The notes below the pieces were generated by a model, which ran no database searches, was not told the origin of the DNA, and saw only the letters and a program-made list of their open reading frames with translations. The translations under genes and the position numbers were made by a program. Of a stretch of 20,000 nucleotides of DNA, positions 1-18,202 are shown in pieces (the stretch's first letter is position 1; every line of letters starts with the position of its first letter). Origin of the DNA: Halisarca cf. caerulea (taxonomy: Eukaryota; Porifera; Demospongiae; Chondrillida; Halisarcidae); contig CAUJGJ010000188.1 in assembly GCA_963170055.1 (NCBI GenBank), forward strand, positions 2,856,071 through 2,876,070, given 5' to 3'.

Positions 1-892
1 GTCCTCAAGGTCCCAGGGGAAGGCGAGGTCCTAAAGGTAGCACTGGAGAGACAGGGGTGAAAGGAGATCCCGGAATTCAAGGTGAAGCAGGGGATACTGT
101 ATTGAATAGGGAAGAATTTGATCGGATGTGTGAAGCAACTGTCAAGAAGCTCAATGAATCCATCATAGCTGAGTTGATGAAGGATAACAGGCAATTGAGT
201 GAGCGTGTCCGGTACCTAGAGCAGCAGCAGTCTAAAACCCTCTGTAACATCACCAGTACCAGTTGGAGGAGGACTGCCTACTTTGACACCACAAGAGGGG
301 ATCCCTGTCCACCAGGTCTTCATACCTCCACCAACAATGCAACCAGCCAGACAGCTTGTGGAACAACTAATGGGCGGAATAGTCCGCTGTCACTGAAGTT
401 CGCAACTGGAGGCAGCTACACCAATGTGTGCGGTAGAGTGAGGGGATATAGTGGCTTCAATGCATTTGCTTTTCGACCATACCCCAAACGTACAATAGAC
501 ACCAACTATGCTGATGGAGTCCTCATCACTAGAGGTAGTCCTCGACAGCATCTGTGGACTTATGCTGCTGGTCTCTCAGAAACATGGCCTCGCATTCATT
601 ATACTTGCCCTTGTGCAATGTCTGGTTACAATCTTTCCTGGATTCCCAATTTTGTCAGCTTACTACTGTGAATCTGGAAAGTCACGTCCAGGTGGTAGGA
701 ATGGAGAAACCTTGTGGGATGATTGGTAAGGGTTGTTTCACTTCTGGTAACACTTGTTGTGATCACTACGGCTGGTTCCATTGTCAAGTGCCCTCAACCA
801 ATGATGACATTGAAGTGAGATGGAGCAAAGAGTTTAGCTCTCTTCCGGGTGAGGACATCGTCACTGACCAGCTTGAGATTTGGGTGATGTGA
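1..892 (+). pseudogene. Collagen-like secreted protein, copy 1 (5'-truncated by the window edge, two frameshifts)
   Basis: The window opens inside a Gly-X-Y stretch in the frame starting at base 3, nearly identical to copy 3 at 5961 onward. It continues through the coiled coil ([18 protein letters not shown]) and the cysteine-rich C-terminal domain. Two breaks follow. Near 655-661 about 5 bases are missing relative to copy 3 where it encodes FVGNNYYC, and the first frame stops at 669-671. Near 718-727 about 4 extra bases appear after LWD, and the second frame stops at 727-729. The third frame then runs to the usual ending DQLEIWVM and a stop at 890-892. All domain landmarks survive across the three frames, so the decay is recent, or the breaks are assembly errors. 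As read, only a protein lacking the last third of the C-terminal domain could be made. The start and signal peptide lie outside the window. Confidence 0.85.
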
Positions 893-1183
893 TGGTACTC
901 ACCTACCAGTATGCACCATCCAAACAACATAATGAATGCACAACAACAACATTGTGTACATTTATTTTTCATTGGCCAATTTTTCACTTTCCTTTTCCCT
1001 AATTTTTTCTAAACACACACACACACACACACACTTCAGTTTTGTAACAGTCTCCAAATTCATTATCAAAAATTTGAATTGGTTAACCCCAAGTGACAGT
1101 GTGCACACTCAGGCATGATATGCATGGCATGCTAGGAAGAAACAAAATAATTACAATGCAGTATAACACACACACACACACAT

Positions 1184-1259
<76 letters not shown>

Positions 1260-1377
1260 ATATGTACATGTGATGCACACAGAATACTGTACATCAGTAG
1301 TCAACTCTGTGTATAGTGAACAAGTTCATGCGTCTCTCATTTCTGTACTGAACTGCCTGTAGTCTTGACTTGACAAT
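893..1377 (+). repeat. Duplicated 3' flank of copy 1 with (CA)n tracts
   Basis: This is non-coding DNA after the stop of copy 1. Bases 893-960 match the flank of copy 2 (shared CACCATCCAAACAACATAAT). Bases 961-1012 match copy 3's flank (TTGGCCA..TTTTCACTT) and are absent from copy 2. (CA)n tracts lie at 1013-1034 and 1166-1254. Between them, about 1035-1165 is a block repeated at 3256-3380 and 7203-7325 (shared GGCATGATATGCAT). The block at 1255-1370 recurs at 4218-4325 (shared AGTAGTCAACTCTGTGT). The pattern shows that gene plus downstream DNA was duplicated as one segment. Confidence 0.8.
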
Positions 1378-1850
1378 TAACACACATTACAATTATACTG
1401 TGTTCTGTAGACAAAGTTTTGGATACACTATAGTTTCAATTTATAAATTGCTAGAGGACTGTGTGCAGAGGAAGAGCTTCTGCAAATGCATCTCAGCTGT
1501 GTCGGCTAGAGCTCAAAGGGAAGGAGTCCTTATGACTAATAGGTGCACACACTCATTGATATTATAAAAAGAAATAGCTATTAGCAGAGAAGTCAAACAT
1601 TCAATCAAAGATACCACCAATTTTCAATATAGCAATAATTTTTGGCAGATACAAACACTACAACTGGACAAGTCTTAGAGTATAAAGAGTTAGAACAGCA
1701 CAAGATTCCACAAATTAGTAGGACATATGCTAATGAGACAGACAACACTGGAGAGAGTGTACATAAACAGGAAAAAAAATTGGTCTTTGAACTCTACTGC
1801 AACACCAGGAGACACAGTTGCAAGAAAATTCTCAAGAAAACTTCAAAAGA
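1378..1850. other. Unique upstream region of collagen-like copy 2
   Basis: This AT-rich DNA has no credible coding exon. It should contain the promoter and 5' UTR of copy 2, but no TATA box or other element stands out reliably. It is not recognisably similar to the DNA upstream of copy 3, so the two intact paralogues appear to have different 5' regulatory regions. Confidence 0.45.
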
Positions 1851-3068
1851 ATGAATTTCAAACCCATCTTTTTTGTGGCAATCCTCCTCCTTCCCGACAA
1901 GACTATCTCTCAAGATGTCTCCCTGAATGACAGGAAATCCTTTGACAATTCATCGGGAACAATCGACCTTGATGTTGATGTACGTGGTACGCCTGGTCCT
2001 CAAGGTCCCAAGGGAGAACAAGGTCCTAAAGGTAGCATTGGGGAGACAGGGGTGAAAGGAGATCCCGGAATGAAAGGGGATAGAGGTCTTCCTGGAGACA
2101 CTGGACCCATTGGGACAACAGGCAACAAAGGAGAAACAGGAGGTAAAGGCCAGAAAGGATCTCGCGGTATTCAAGGCCCCATTGGTCCCACTGGTAGACC
2201 AGGCCCTCCTGGTCCCCGAGGCATCCAAGGGGAACCAGGGGACACTGTACTGAATAGGGAAGAATTTGATTGTGTATGCGAGGCAACTGTCAAGAAGCTC
2301 AATGAATCCATCATAGCTGAGTTGGTGGAGGATAACAGGCAACTAAAAGAGCGTGTCCGGTACCTAGAGCATCAGCAGCATGGCATCAAATCTCTCTGTA
2401 ACATCAGCAGTGTTAATTGGAGGAGGATTGCCTACTTTGACACCACAAGAGGGGATCCCTGTCCACCAGGTCTTCATACCTCCACCAACACCACATCCAG
2501 TCAGAGAGCATGTGGAACAATCAATGGGACAAGAGGTCAGCTGTCACTGAAGTTCCCAACTGGAGGCAGCTACACCAATGTGTGCGGTAGAGTGAGGGGA
2601 TACAGTGGCTGGAATGTATTTGCTTTCCATCTATACAGTCAACGTGGGCAAAATACATTAGACACCAACTATGCTGATGGAGTCCTCATCACTAGAGGTA
2701 GTCCTCGGCAGCATCTGTGGACTTATGCTGCTGGTCTCTCAGAAACATATTTGACAACCAGAAATCTTTGCCCTTGTGCAAGGTCTAGCTACAACCCATC
2801 TTGGATCCCAAGCTTCGTTGGCAGTAACTACTACTGTGAGACTGGAAGATTAGGAACTGGACCGAATAGAAAAATCTGGTGGGATGATCCCTTGTGGGAC
2901 GGTCAAGGCTGTGTCACTTCTGGTAACACTTGCTGCGATCGCTACGGCTGGTTCCATCGTCATGTACCTCCAACCACTGATGACATCGAAGTGAGGTGGA
3001 GCAAGTGTTACACCACCTTCTCAGGTGAGGATATCCTCACTGATCAGCTTGAGATTTGGGTGATGTAA
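1851..3068 (+). CDS. Secreted collagen-like protein with coiled coil and conserved C-terminal domain, copy 2
   Basis: This is an intact 405-aa intronless reading frame. I chose the ATG at 1851 because it is followed directly by a signal peptide ([20 protein letters not shown], likely cleaved near residue 21); the in-frame sequence upstream has only a TTG. Residues 46-132 are 29 uninterrupted Gly-X-Y triplets rich in Pro and Lys. Residues 133-175 contain a likely coiled coil ([14 protein letters not shown] to RVRYLEHQQ) that could trimerise the chain. The remaining ~230 residues form a cysteine-rich domain with landmarks [60 protein letters not shown] and DQLEIWVM. I know this pattern only from uncharacterised predicted sponge and cnidarian proteins and can give no binding activity. 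The protein is probably an extracellular matrix or secreted recognition protein. The helix is 17 triplets longer than in copy 3. Confidence 0.9.
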   Translation: MNFKPIFFVAILLLPDKTISQDVSLNDRKSFDNSSGTIDLDVDVRGTPGPQGPKGEQGPKGSIGETGVKGDPGMKGDRGLPGDTGPIGTTGNKGETGGKGQKGSRGIQGPIGPTGRPGPPGPRGIQGEPGDTVLNREEFDCVCEATVKKLNESIIAELVEDNRQLKERVRYLEHQQHGIKSLCNISSVNWRRIAYFDTTRGDPCPPGLHTSTNTTSSQRACGTINGTRGQLSLKFPTGGSYTNVCGRVRGYSGWNVFAFHLYSQRGQNTLDTNYADGVLITRGSPRQHLWTYAAGLSETYLTTRNLCPCARSSYNPSWIPSFVGSNYYCETGRLGTGPNRKIWWDDPLWDGQGCVTSGNTCCDRYGWFHRHVPPTTDDIEVRWSKCYTTFSGEDILTDQLEIWVM

Positions 3069-3183
3069 CGGTACTTATCTACTGGTACACACCATCCAAA
3101 CAACATAATGAATGTACAACAACGACATTGTGTAGCATGCAGTGTGATGTTCTCATATCACACACATCAGTTACTCGTAAGCA

Positions 3184-3257
<74 letters not shown>

Positions 3258-3380
3258 TAGTTTTGTAACAGTTTCCAAACTCACTATCAAATGTTTGAAT
3301 TGGTTAACCACAAAATGACAGTGCATGTGCACATTCAGGCATGATATGCATAACATACTAGGAAGAAACGAAAGAATCAG
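3069..3380 (+). repeat. Duplicated 3' flank of copy 2 with (CA)n tract
   Basis: Bases 3069-3140 match the flank of copy 1. A pure (CA)n tract occupies 3185-3255. Bases 3256-3380 match the shared block at 1035-1165 and 7203-7325. The AATAAA at 3518-3523 is the nearest plausible polyadenylation signal downstream, but it is about 450 bp from the stop codon, so its role is uncertain. Confidence 0.75.
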
Positions 3381-3445
3381 GTATCAAGTTATACACTATA
3401 CACGTATTATTTCACCTGGGGAACTGTTAGCCATAGGCTACTTTA

Positions 3446-3497
3446 GTGGCACCAAGAAGTGGCACCAAGAAGTGGCACCAAGGAGTGGCACCAAGAA
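3446..3497. repeat. 13-bp tandem repeat, 4 copies
   Basis: The unit GTGGCACCAAGAA is repeated four times with one base change, followed by a partial fifth unit (GTGGAACAAG). It lies in DNA inserted between two blocks that are close together in copy 1's flank. No gene was seen in 3381-3654. Confidence 0.85.
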
Positions 3498-3654
3498 GTG
3501 GAACAAGATTACAATGTAATAAAAGAAATGAAGTATTCGTTCAATCAATCGAAAAGTACTGTTTACCCAAAAATAAGCAAGCACTTACAAGCATATACAA
3601 AAGTCTATGTATAATTATATGGGAAGGTGAACATGACACAGTACATAAGTACGA

Positions 3655-3860
3655 ACACACACACACACACACACACATGTACACATACACACAAAACACA
3701 CACACACGCACACACATGCGTGCGCACACACAACACACACACACACACACACGCACACACATGTACACACGCACACACATGCGTGCGCACACACAACACA
3801 CACACACACACACACGCACACACATGTACACACGCACACACACACAAACAATGATCAGAC
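3655..3860. repeat. Compound CA/CG/GT microsatellite with a ~60-bp higher-order repeat
   Basis: The tract is alternating purine-pyrimidine sequence built of CACA, CGCA, ATGCGTGCGCAC and ATGTACAC blocks. A segment running from ACACATGCGTGCG to CACATGTACACACGC occurs twice in near-perfect tandem. Long open frames here on both strands encode only His-Thr or Cys-Val repeats and are not genes. Such alternating sequence is prone to Z-DNA formation. Confidence 0.85.
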
Positions 3861-4045
3861 ATACACACACAAACACAAACAATGACCAGACACAGAGGAA
3901 GCTATATAAAAGTGATGGGGCATTTCAACCCAGCCTAATGTTGCAATATCTTCCCATTCTTAAAGCTCTAATCAACCATGCATGTATTTTTGAGGTTTGG
4001 TATGAAAAGTGGTAAGGCCATTACCCTACCTACCGAGGAACATAC

Positions 4046-4122
4046 ATACACACATGCATGCACGTGCACACATACACATGTACGCACACATGCCCACACA
4101 CACACGCCCACACACACACGCC

Positions 4123-4212
<90 letters not shown>

Positions 4213-4218
4213 CACACA
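4046..4218. repeat. Compound (CA)n microsatellite
   Basis: CA repeats are broken by CACGCCCA and AACA interruptions. At the right edge the conserved block 4218-4325 resumes; in copy 1's flank that block lies about 90 bp after the shared block that here ends at 3380. About 800 bp of mostly repetitive DNA has therefore been inserted or expanded in this flank. Confidence 0.85.
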
Positions 4219-4325
4219 CCTATATGTGCATGTGGTACACACAAAATATATTGTATCAGTAGTCAACTCTGTGTAAACAAGTTCATGTGTCTCATTACAA
4301 TACTGCACTGCCTGTAGTCTTGACT
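4218..4325 (+). repeat. Duplicated block shared with 1255-1370
   Basis: The segment matches the outer part of copy 1's 3' flank, including AGTAGTCAACTCTGTGT and CTGCCTGTAGTCTTGACT. It marks the right edge of the duplicated unit. No gene or other structure was seen in the following 4326-4561. Confidence 0.75.
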
Positions 4326-4563
4326 AGATACACCAAACGTCTGATGTAGTGAACATATTTCATTGTCTGTTGGAATTCACGAAATGAGATTTGGCTGTGT
4401 GCAAACACTGTGAAATCCACCACACCTTGTTACAAAATGTGTGGCAAGATATCAAATTCCAGCTCACACATGTATGTAAGGTGAGACTGAAGTTTGATTT
4501 CAATGACTGCTCACACTGTACGTACATTGCATACGTGGATATTGAGATTGAAATTTAATACTA

Positions 4564-4737
4564 CAGTCAAACTTGGTTAGAAAGTCACTGTTTACAACAT
4601 CAACCTCTTTACAACAACACACATGGCAGAAACAGATTCAATGGTCTCTGTACTAAATGTCCTGGTTACAACAACAACTTGGTTATGACAGCGCATTTTA
4701 GTGGCACCAAAGGAGTCGTTGTAAACAAGTTTGACTG
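4564..4737 (+). mobile_element. 174-bp inverted-repeat element A (Tc1/mariner-like MITE)
   Basis: The ends are CAGTCAAACTTG at the left and the complement of CAGTCAAACTTG at the right, flanked by TA on both sides (4562-4563 and 4738-4739). A TA target duplication and short non-coding length fit a non-autonomous Tc1/mariner-type element. It is almost the exact reverse complement of element C at 5008-5181. Confidence 0.75.
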
Positions 4738-4749
4738 TATTTCGTAGTA

Positions 4750-4923
4750 CAGTCAAACCTCTTTACAAAGTCACTTCATACAACGTGACTCTGCCTACTG
4801 TACAACAGCACACATGTTGGGAACTGTTTCACTAGCTGGTTGCTGTACAAAATGTGCTGGTTACAACAGCATAGCAACACATTGCAGTGGAACCAATAGT
4901 GTTGCTGTAAACAGGTTTGACTG
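4750..4923 (+). mobile_element. 174-bp inverted-repeat element B, diverged family member
   Basis: Ends CAGTCAAACCT and its complement are flanked by TA (4748-4749 and 4924-4925). The length equals that of A and C, and the interior keeps the same landmarks (AAAGTCACTT, TGTGCTGGTTACAACA, GCTGTAAACAGG) with many differences. It is therefore an older or different subfamily copy. Confidence 0.7.
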
Positions 4924-5007
4924 TACACAAAAAAAGGCAGCACTTACATGCATGCACAGTAAAGCAGGGTTTTGTGCTATTTTTAGCTGCTTAACATATA
5001 CCATATA

Positions 5008-5181
5008 CAGTCAAAGTTGTTTACAACGACTCCTTTGGTGTCACTAAAATGTGCTGTCATAACCAAGTTGTTGTTGTAACCAGGACATTTAGTACAGAGA
5101 ACATTGAATCCGTTCCTGCCATGTGTGTTGTTGTGAAGAGGTTGATGTTGTAAACAGTGACTTTCCAACCAAGTTTGACTG
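5008..5181 (-). mobile_element. 174-bp inverted-repeat element C, reverse of A
   Basis: It is flanked by TA at 5006-5007 and 5182-5183. Read on the minus strand it repeats element A with few changes, including ACAACACACATGGCAG and ATGTCCTGGTTACAACAAC. A and C form a long inverted repeat with a 270-bp spacer holding element B. Confidence 0.75.
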
Positions 5182-5183
5182 TA

Positions 5184-5817
5184 CCTTTATAATACGTACA
5201 TACATACGTATGTACATACAGTACATGTACGTATACTGTATACCTTTAAGTTAACCTTACGTAGTTAATAATTGACTATGGCTGGGTGAGGACAGTGTGT
5301 AGAGGTGGACATCCTCTGGTTAGCAAAATTCCTACTTTAAATTAATATTATAAATAGGTGGGACTTTGTTCAGTAAACAATATTCCTACCATAAGTGGGT
5401 GGGATTTTGACCCAATGACAACATTCCTATTTTAAGTTAATTATCGACTACAGCTGTGAGGACTGTGTATATACAGAGGTGGGACTGGGTCTGGTGCAGA
5501 CCAGTCCCGAGGGTAAGATTCAAAGAGAGACACCCTTAGTGGCTGCAGTTACACAACCACCTGTACTACCAGAGAAGATTGGCATCCAACAACCACTGTT
5601 TGTTACAGTCCGTTAGAAAGCGTAAAGTGTGAGTGGACACTAAGTACAAAGGGTAATAACTCCCAATAGTTACACAAAGAGAAGGAGAATCAAAGCTAAA
5701 GTGACAATAAACACTCAGACGAGTGCATACAGTATAGATGGAGCCTTGTCTTTAGATTCCACCACAACGCTATAGGAAACAGTTGGTGAGAAAAATCCCC
5801 TGAGGACTCCAGAACAA
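5184..5817. other. Upstream region of collagen-like copy 3
   Basis: No coding exon was seen. Bases 5190-5250 are palindrome-rich ACGTACATAC sequence. Bases 5280-5490 contain diverged direct repeats: GAGGACAGTGTGTAGAGGTGG resembles GAGGACTGTGTATATACAGAGGTGG, and GTGGGA..TT..ATTCCTA motifs recur three times. The promoter and 5' UTR of copy 3 must lie here, but no core element is certain. Confidence 0.45.
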
Positions 5818-6882
5818 ATGCAGAAAACAGTTCTACTTGCAACAATCTTCTTCCTTTTCGTTAGTGAAAAGACTTCCTCGCAAGATATCTCCCCAAATAA
5901 CAGGCAATGTATTGACAATCCAACAGGAACACTCAATGTTGACGTGCGTGGTGTACCTGGTCCTCAAGGTCCCAGGGGAAGGCGAGGTCCTAAAGGTAGC
6001 ACTGGAGAGACAGGGGTGAAAGGAGATCCAGGAATCCAAGGTGAACCAGGGTACACTGTACTGAATAGGGAAGAATTTGATCGGATGTGTGAAGCAACTG
6101 TCAAGAAGTTCAATGAATTTATCATAGCTGAGTTGATGAAGGATAACAGGCAATTGAGTGAGCGTGTCCGGTACCTAGAACAGCAGCAGCAGGCCAAAAC
6201 CCTCTGTAACATCACCAGTACCAGTTGGAAGAGGATTGCCTACTTTGACACCACAAGAGGGGATCCCTGTCCATCAGGTCTTCATACTTCCACTAACGCT
6301 GCAACCAATCAGACAGCTTGTGGGACAACCGTTAGGTGGAATAGTCCGCTGTCACTGAAGTTCACAACTGGAGGCAGCTACACCAATGTGTGTGGTAGAG
6401 TTAGGGGATACAGTGGCTGGAGTGTATACGCTTTCTATCCCTATATTGTTAGAGGACAACGTACAATAGACACCAACTATGCTGATGGAGTCCTCATCAC
6501 TAGAGGTAGTCCTCAGCAGCATCTGTGGACTTATGCTGCTGGTATCTCGGAAACATGGCATCACACTCAATATACTTGCCCTTGTGCAATGTCTGGTTAC
6601 AATCTTTCCTGGATTCCCAATTTTGTTGGCAATAATTACTACTGTGAATCTGGACAATCACCTCAAAGTGGTAAATGGTATGTAGATCCCTGGTGGCATG
6701 ACCCCTTGTGGGACGGCAAGGGCTGTTTCACTTCTGGTAATACTTGCTGTAAACGCTACGGCTGGTTTCATCGTCAAGTGCCCTCAACCTGCGATGACAT
6801 CGAAGTGAGATGGAGCAAATATACCAATTACCGATCAGGTGAGGACATCCTCACTGACCAGCTTGAGATTTGGGTGATGTGA
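5818..6882 (+). CDS. Secreted collagen-like protein with coiled coil and conserved C-terminal domain, copy 3
   Basis: This is an intact 354-aa intronless reading frame. The first ATG is followed by a signal peptide (MQKTVLLATIFFLFVSEKTS, cleavage expected near residue 22). Residues 45-80 form 12 Gly-X-Y triplets. Residues 81-125 are a heptad-like segment (REEFDRMCEATVKKFNEFI to RVRYLEQQQQ), including Cys91, which could cross-link chains. Residues 130-354 are the conserved C-terminal domain, with about a dozen cysteines and landmarks [78 protein letters not shown] and DQLEIWVM. Potential N-glycosylation sites include NIT131 and NLS262. The layout resembles short-chain soluble collagen-like proteins such as C1q-like or ficolin-like molecules, but the C-terminal domain is not recognisably either. 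A secreted, trimeric product is an inference. Confidence 0.9.
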   Translation: MQKTVLLATIFFLFVSEKTSSQDISPNNRQCIDNPTGTLNVDVRGVPGPQGPRGRRGPKGSTGETGVKGDPGIQGEPGYTVLNREEFDRMCEATVKKFNEFIIAELMKDNRQLSERVRYLEQQQQAKTLCNITSTSWKRIAYFDTTRGDPCPSGLHTSTNAATNQTACGTTVRWNSPLSLKFTTGGSYTNVCGRVRGYSGWSVYAFYPYIVRGQRTIDTNYADGVLITRGSPQQHLWTYAAGISETWHHTQYTCPCAMSGYNLSWIPNFVGNNYYCESGQSPQSGKWYVDPWWHDPLWDGKGCFTSGNTCCKRYGWFHRQVPSTCDDIEVRWSKYTNYRSGEDILTDQLEIWVM

Positions 6883-7325
<443 letters not shown>

Positions 7326-7356
7326 GTACATACAAAATATCCATACAGATATAAAC

Positions 7357-7372
7357 AACACACACACACACA

Positions 7373-7453
<81 letters not shown>

Positions 7454-7458
7454 ACACA

Positions 7459-7523
<65 letters not shown>
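7357..7523. repeat. (CA)n microsatellite with TACA interruptions
   Basis: About 167 bp of CA dinucleotides is broken by CGTA and ATACATA interruptions. Open frames here encode only dipeptide repeats. Confidence 0.9.
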
Positions 7524-7524
<1 letters not shown>

Positions 7525-7544
7525 AGTGTTGTGGCCATTACAGG

Positions 7545-8050
7545 GGTATCACAATCAACTACCATTGCAATTATCTTGGTATCAAAGCATTACGATTACC
7601 ATTACCACTACGGATCTCCACTAAAGTAATCAATTACCATTGCAACTACATTTCTACCATTGCAATTACAATTAATAATTACAGATTTATTCTTGGATGC
7701 TTGCAAAAGTTATTACATCCTACCGAGATTTCATATATGTGGTGGTCTAAATCATGTGATTAATGTTATTTTCCCTTTTCCACCAGCCACCTGGTTAGCT
7801 GTAACACAGGAAATAGCCTCAAACTAGCCGAAATCTACCATCTTAGGGGGCAAAATATATCCACATATATCCACAATATCCATCACAGTAGTTGCATGGT
7901 AATTGTGTAATTTGATGCAAATAGCAAAAGAATACCAACTACCATTACAACTACTCTAGACTGAAACAGCTCCATTACAATTACATTACCATTACAGGCA
8001 AATGTATACCGAATTACAATTGATTACAATTACTAATTACCACTACCACA
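7545..8050. repeat. Degenerate CCATTACAATTAC-type repeat region
   Basis: Variants of CCATTGCAATTAC, CCATTACCACTAC, CCATTGCAACTAC and CCATTACAATTAC recur through about 500 bp, densest at 7550-7680 and 7930-8050, with less repetitive DNA between. No gene was seen. It is likely an old, decayed tandem array or the end of a mobile element. Confidence 0.6.
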
Positions 8051-8056
8051 CCACTG

Positions 8057-8065
8057 ACACACACA

Positions 8066-8134
<69 letters not shown>
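8057..8134. repeat. (CA)n microsatellite
   Basis: It is a CA tract with one TA interruption. The following 8135-8294 holds nothing recognisable. Confidence 0.9.
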
Positions 8135-8138
<4 letters not shown>

Positions 8139-8294
8139 TTAACCAATGTAGCAGATTGTCTGAATCAAGGTAAAGCCAATTCAACCAATTCTTGCACAAC
8201 ATTTATATGGGATAAAAGGTGGTAGATTAATGAGAATTCATAATACGTACACACTGTATGCCATCCACAATATAAGCACAGTACCTACGCATGT

Positions 8295-8650
8295 GATCCA
8301 CAATGTACGTACACACAATATGTACATATGTGATCCACAATGTATGTACGTACACACAATATGTACATAATAATTATGTGATCCACAATGTACGTACACA
8401 CAATATGTACATATTTGATCCACAATGTACGTACATACACACAATATGTACATATGTGATCCACAATGTATGTACGTACACACAATATGTACATAATAAT
8501 TATGTGATCCACAATGTACGTACACACAATATGTACATATTTGATCCACAATGTACGTACATACACACAATATGTACATATTATGTGATCCACAATGTAC
8601 GTACGTACACACAATATGTACATAATAATTATGTGATCCACAATGTACAT
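8295..8650. repeat. Minisatellite with higher-order structure, 9 units
   Basis: The core GATCCACAATGTA occurs at 8295, 8332, 8380, 8417, 8458, 8506, 8543, 8587 and 8635. Spacings are 37, 48, 37, 41, 48, 37, 44 and 48 bp. Each unit carries ACACACAATATGTACAT, and alternate units add TATG/CGTACGTA or AATAATTATGT. A three-unit super-repeat of about 126-129 bp is visible. Long frames are open on both strands only because the units lack stops, so no protein is called. Confidence 0.9.
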
Positions 8651-8789
8651 TTAGTACATACAGTAAGCAATTCACAATGTCCACAATCATACAGTAACAA
8701 AAATAGAATGGGAACATTTTCAGACATGAACTCATAGGAGGCAGAGTGATTCGTAGTGAGCACACATGAGGCTAAGTTGCTACACTCAC

Positions 8790-14744
<5,955 letters not shown>

Positions 14745-15029
14745 AACTGGTATACACACAAAACCTCAGCGAACACGAATCTAAACGTGTATGCACACGC
14801 TACAAGTCGGAAACGACGACTGTAGTACGCAGAAAGTAATCTTAACAAGTTAGCCCGTCCCGCAAACGCCCTACGCATATTTCATTACATGGCACCATCA
14901 ATAAGTTAGAGAAGTATATATTCATGTGCAAATTCAACAACCCTACAAACCTAATGTGAATGTACACACAATTGTCCACACACAATTGACTTTAAATTGT
15001 TAAATTCCAAGCAAATAACATAAGAAAAA
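14745..15029. other. Spacer between ARPC3 end and MED23 start
   Basis: This 285-bp spacer must hold the ARPC3 3' UTR and poly(A) site and the MED23 promoter, both on the minus strand. No AATAAA is present on that strand. AATATA near 14920-14925 is a possible variant poly(A) signal. No clear core promoter motif was seen. Confidence 0.4.
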
Positions 15030-17943
<2,914 letters not shown>

Positions 17944-18202
17944 TCTGATGAGATCTTCACTCTATTTCAAGTCTTGTCCAGTGCCCGATTCTGACCAAAT
18001 ATGGACATCAGGTAGTTTCCATTCCCGTTCCTAGTTTAACATTTCGAATCGCAGAAAATTATGCCCAAAATTGAAAGGGAATAATCGAATGAATCACATG
18101 ATGGCGCTAAACCAGTACCAAGTACGTACATGTTTATAGAATTTATTGAAACACTGAAAGGTCATTAGTAGGCATTTTTCCTATGTGCCATCGGATTGAG
18201 AG
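17944..18202. promoter_or_regulatory. Divergent promoter region of ARPC3 and the PAQR gene
   Basis: Only 259 bp separate the two start codons, which face away from each other, so both promoters and 5' UTRs must sit here or overlap. The region contains a perfect CC(A/T)6GG site at 17995-18004 and CATGATGGCGCT near 18098-18109, a YY1-like GATGGCG motif. No TATA box is placed convincingly. Use by both genes is inferred from geometry. Confidence 0.6.
17995..18004. promoter_or_regulatory. CArG box (putative SRF site)
   Basis: CCAAATATGG matches CC(A/T)6GG exactly and lies 52 bp upstream of the ARPC3 start codon. SRF binds such sites in promoters of actin-cytoskeleton genes in animals, which suits ARPC3. 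A chance match is possible, so function is inferred only. Confidence 0.5.

Noticed and set aside
1950..2342. Minus-strand open frames opposite the collagen coding region
   Set aside because: They are mirror frames of Gly-X-Y coding DNA, which is stop-poor on the opposite strand. The same occurs opposite copy 3.
3902..3911. TATATAAAAG as a TATA box
   Set aside because: No gene starts downstream within a sensible distance; the next start on this strand is at 5818, after mobile elements.
3541..4317. Long open frames on both strands encoding His-Thr or Cys-Val repeats
   Set aside because: They are translations of CA/TG dinucleotide arrays, which lack stop codons in several frames; the same happens at every microsatellite in the window.
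4814..5047. 77-aa plus-strand frame MLGTVSLAGCCTKC..
   Set aside because: It runs across inverted-repeat elements B and C and has no family resemblance.
8238..8765. 175-aa minus-strand frame with repeated HCGSHN..YVHIVCTY motifs, and matching plus-strand frames
   Set aside because: The minisatellite unit is stop-free in several frames on both strands. There is no start context, signal or domain, and the unit spacings (37, 41, 44, 48) are not multiples of three.
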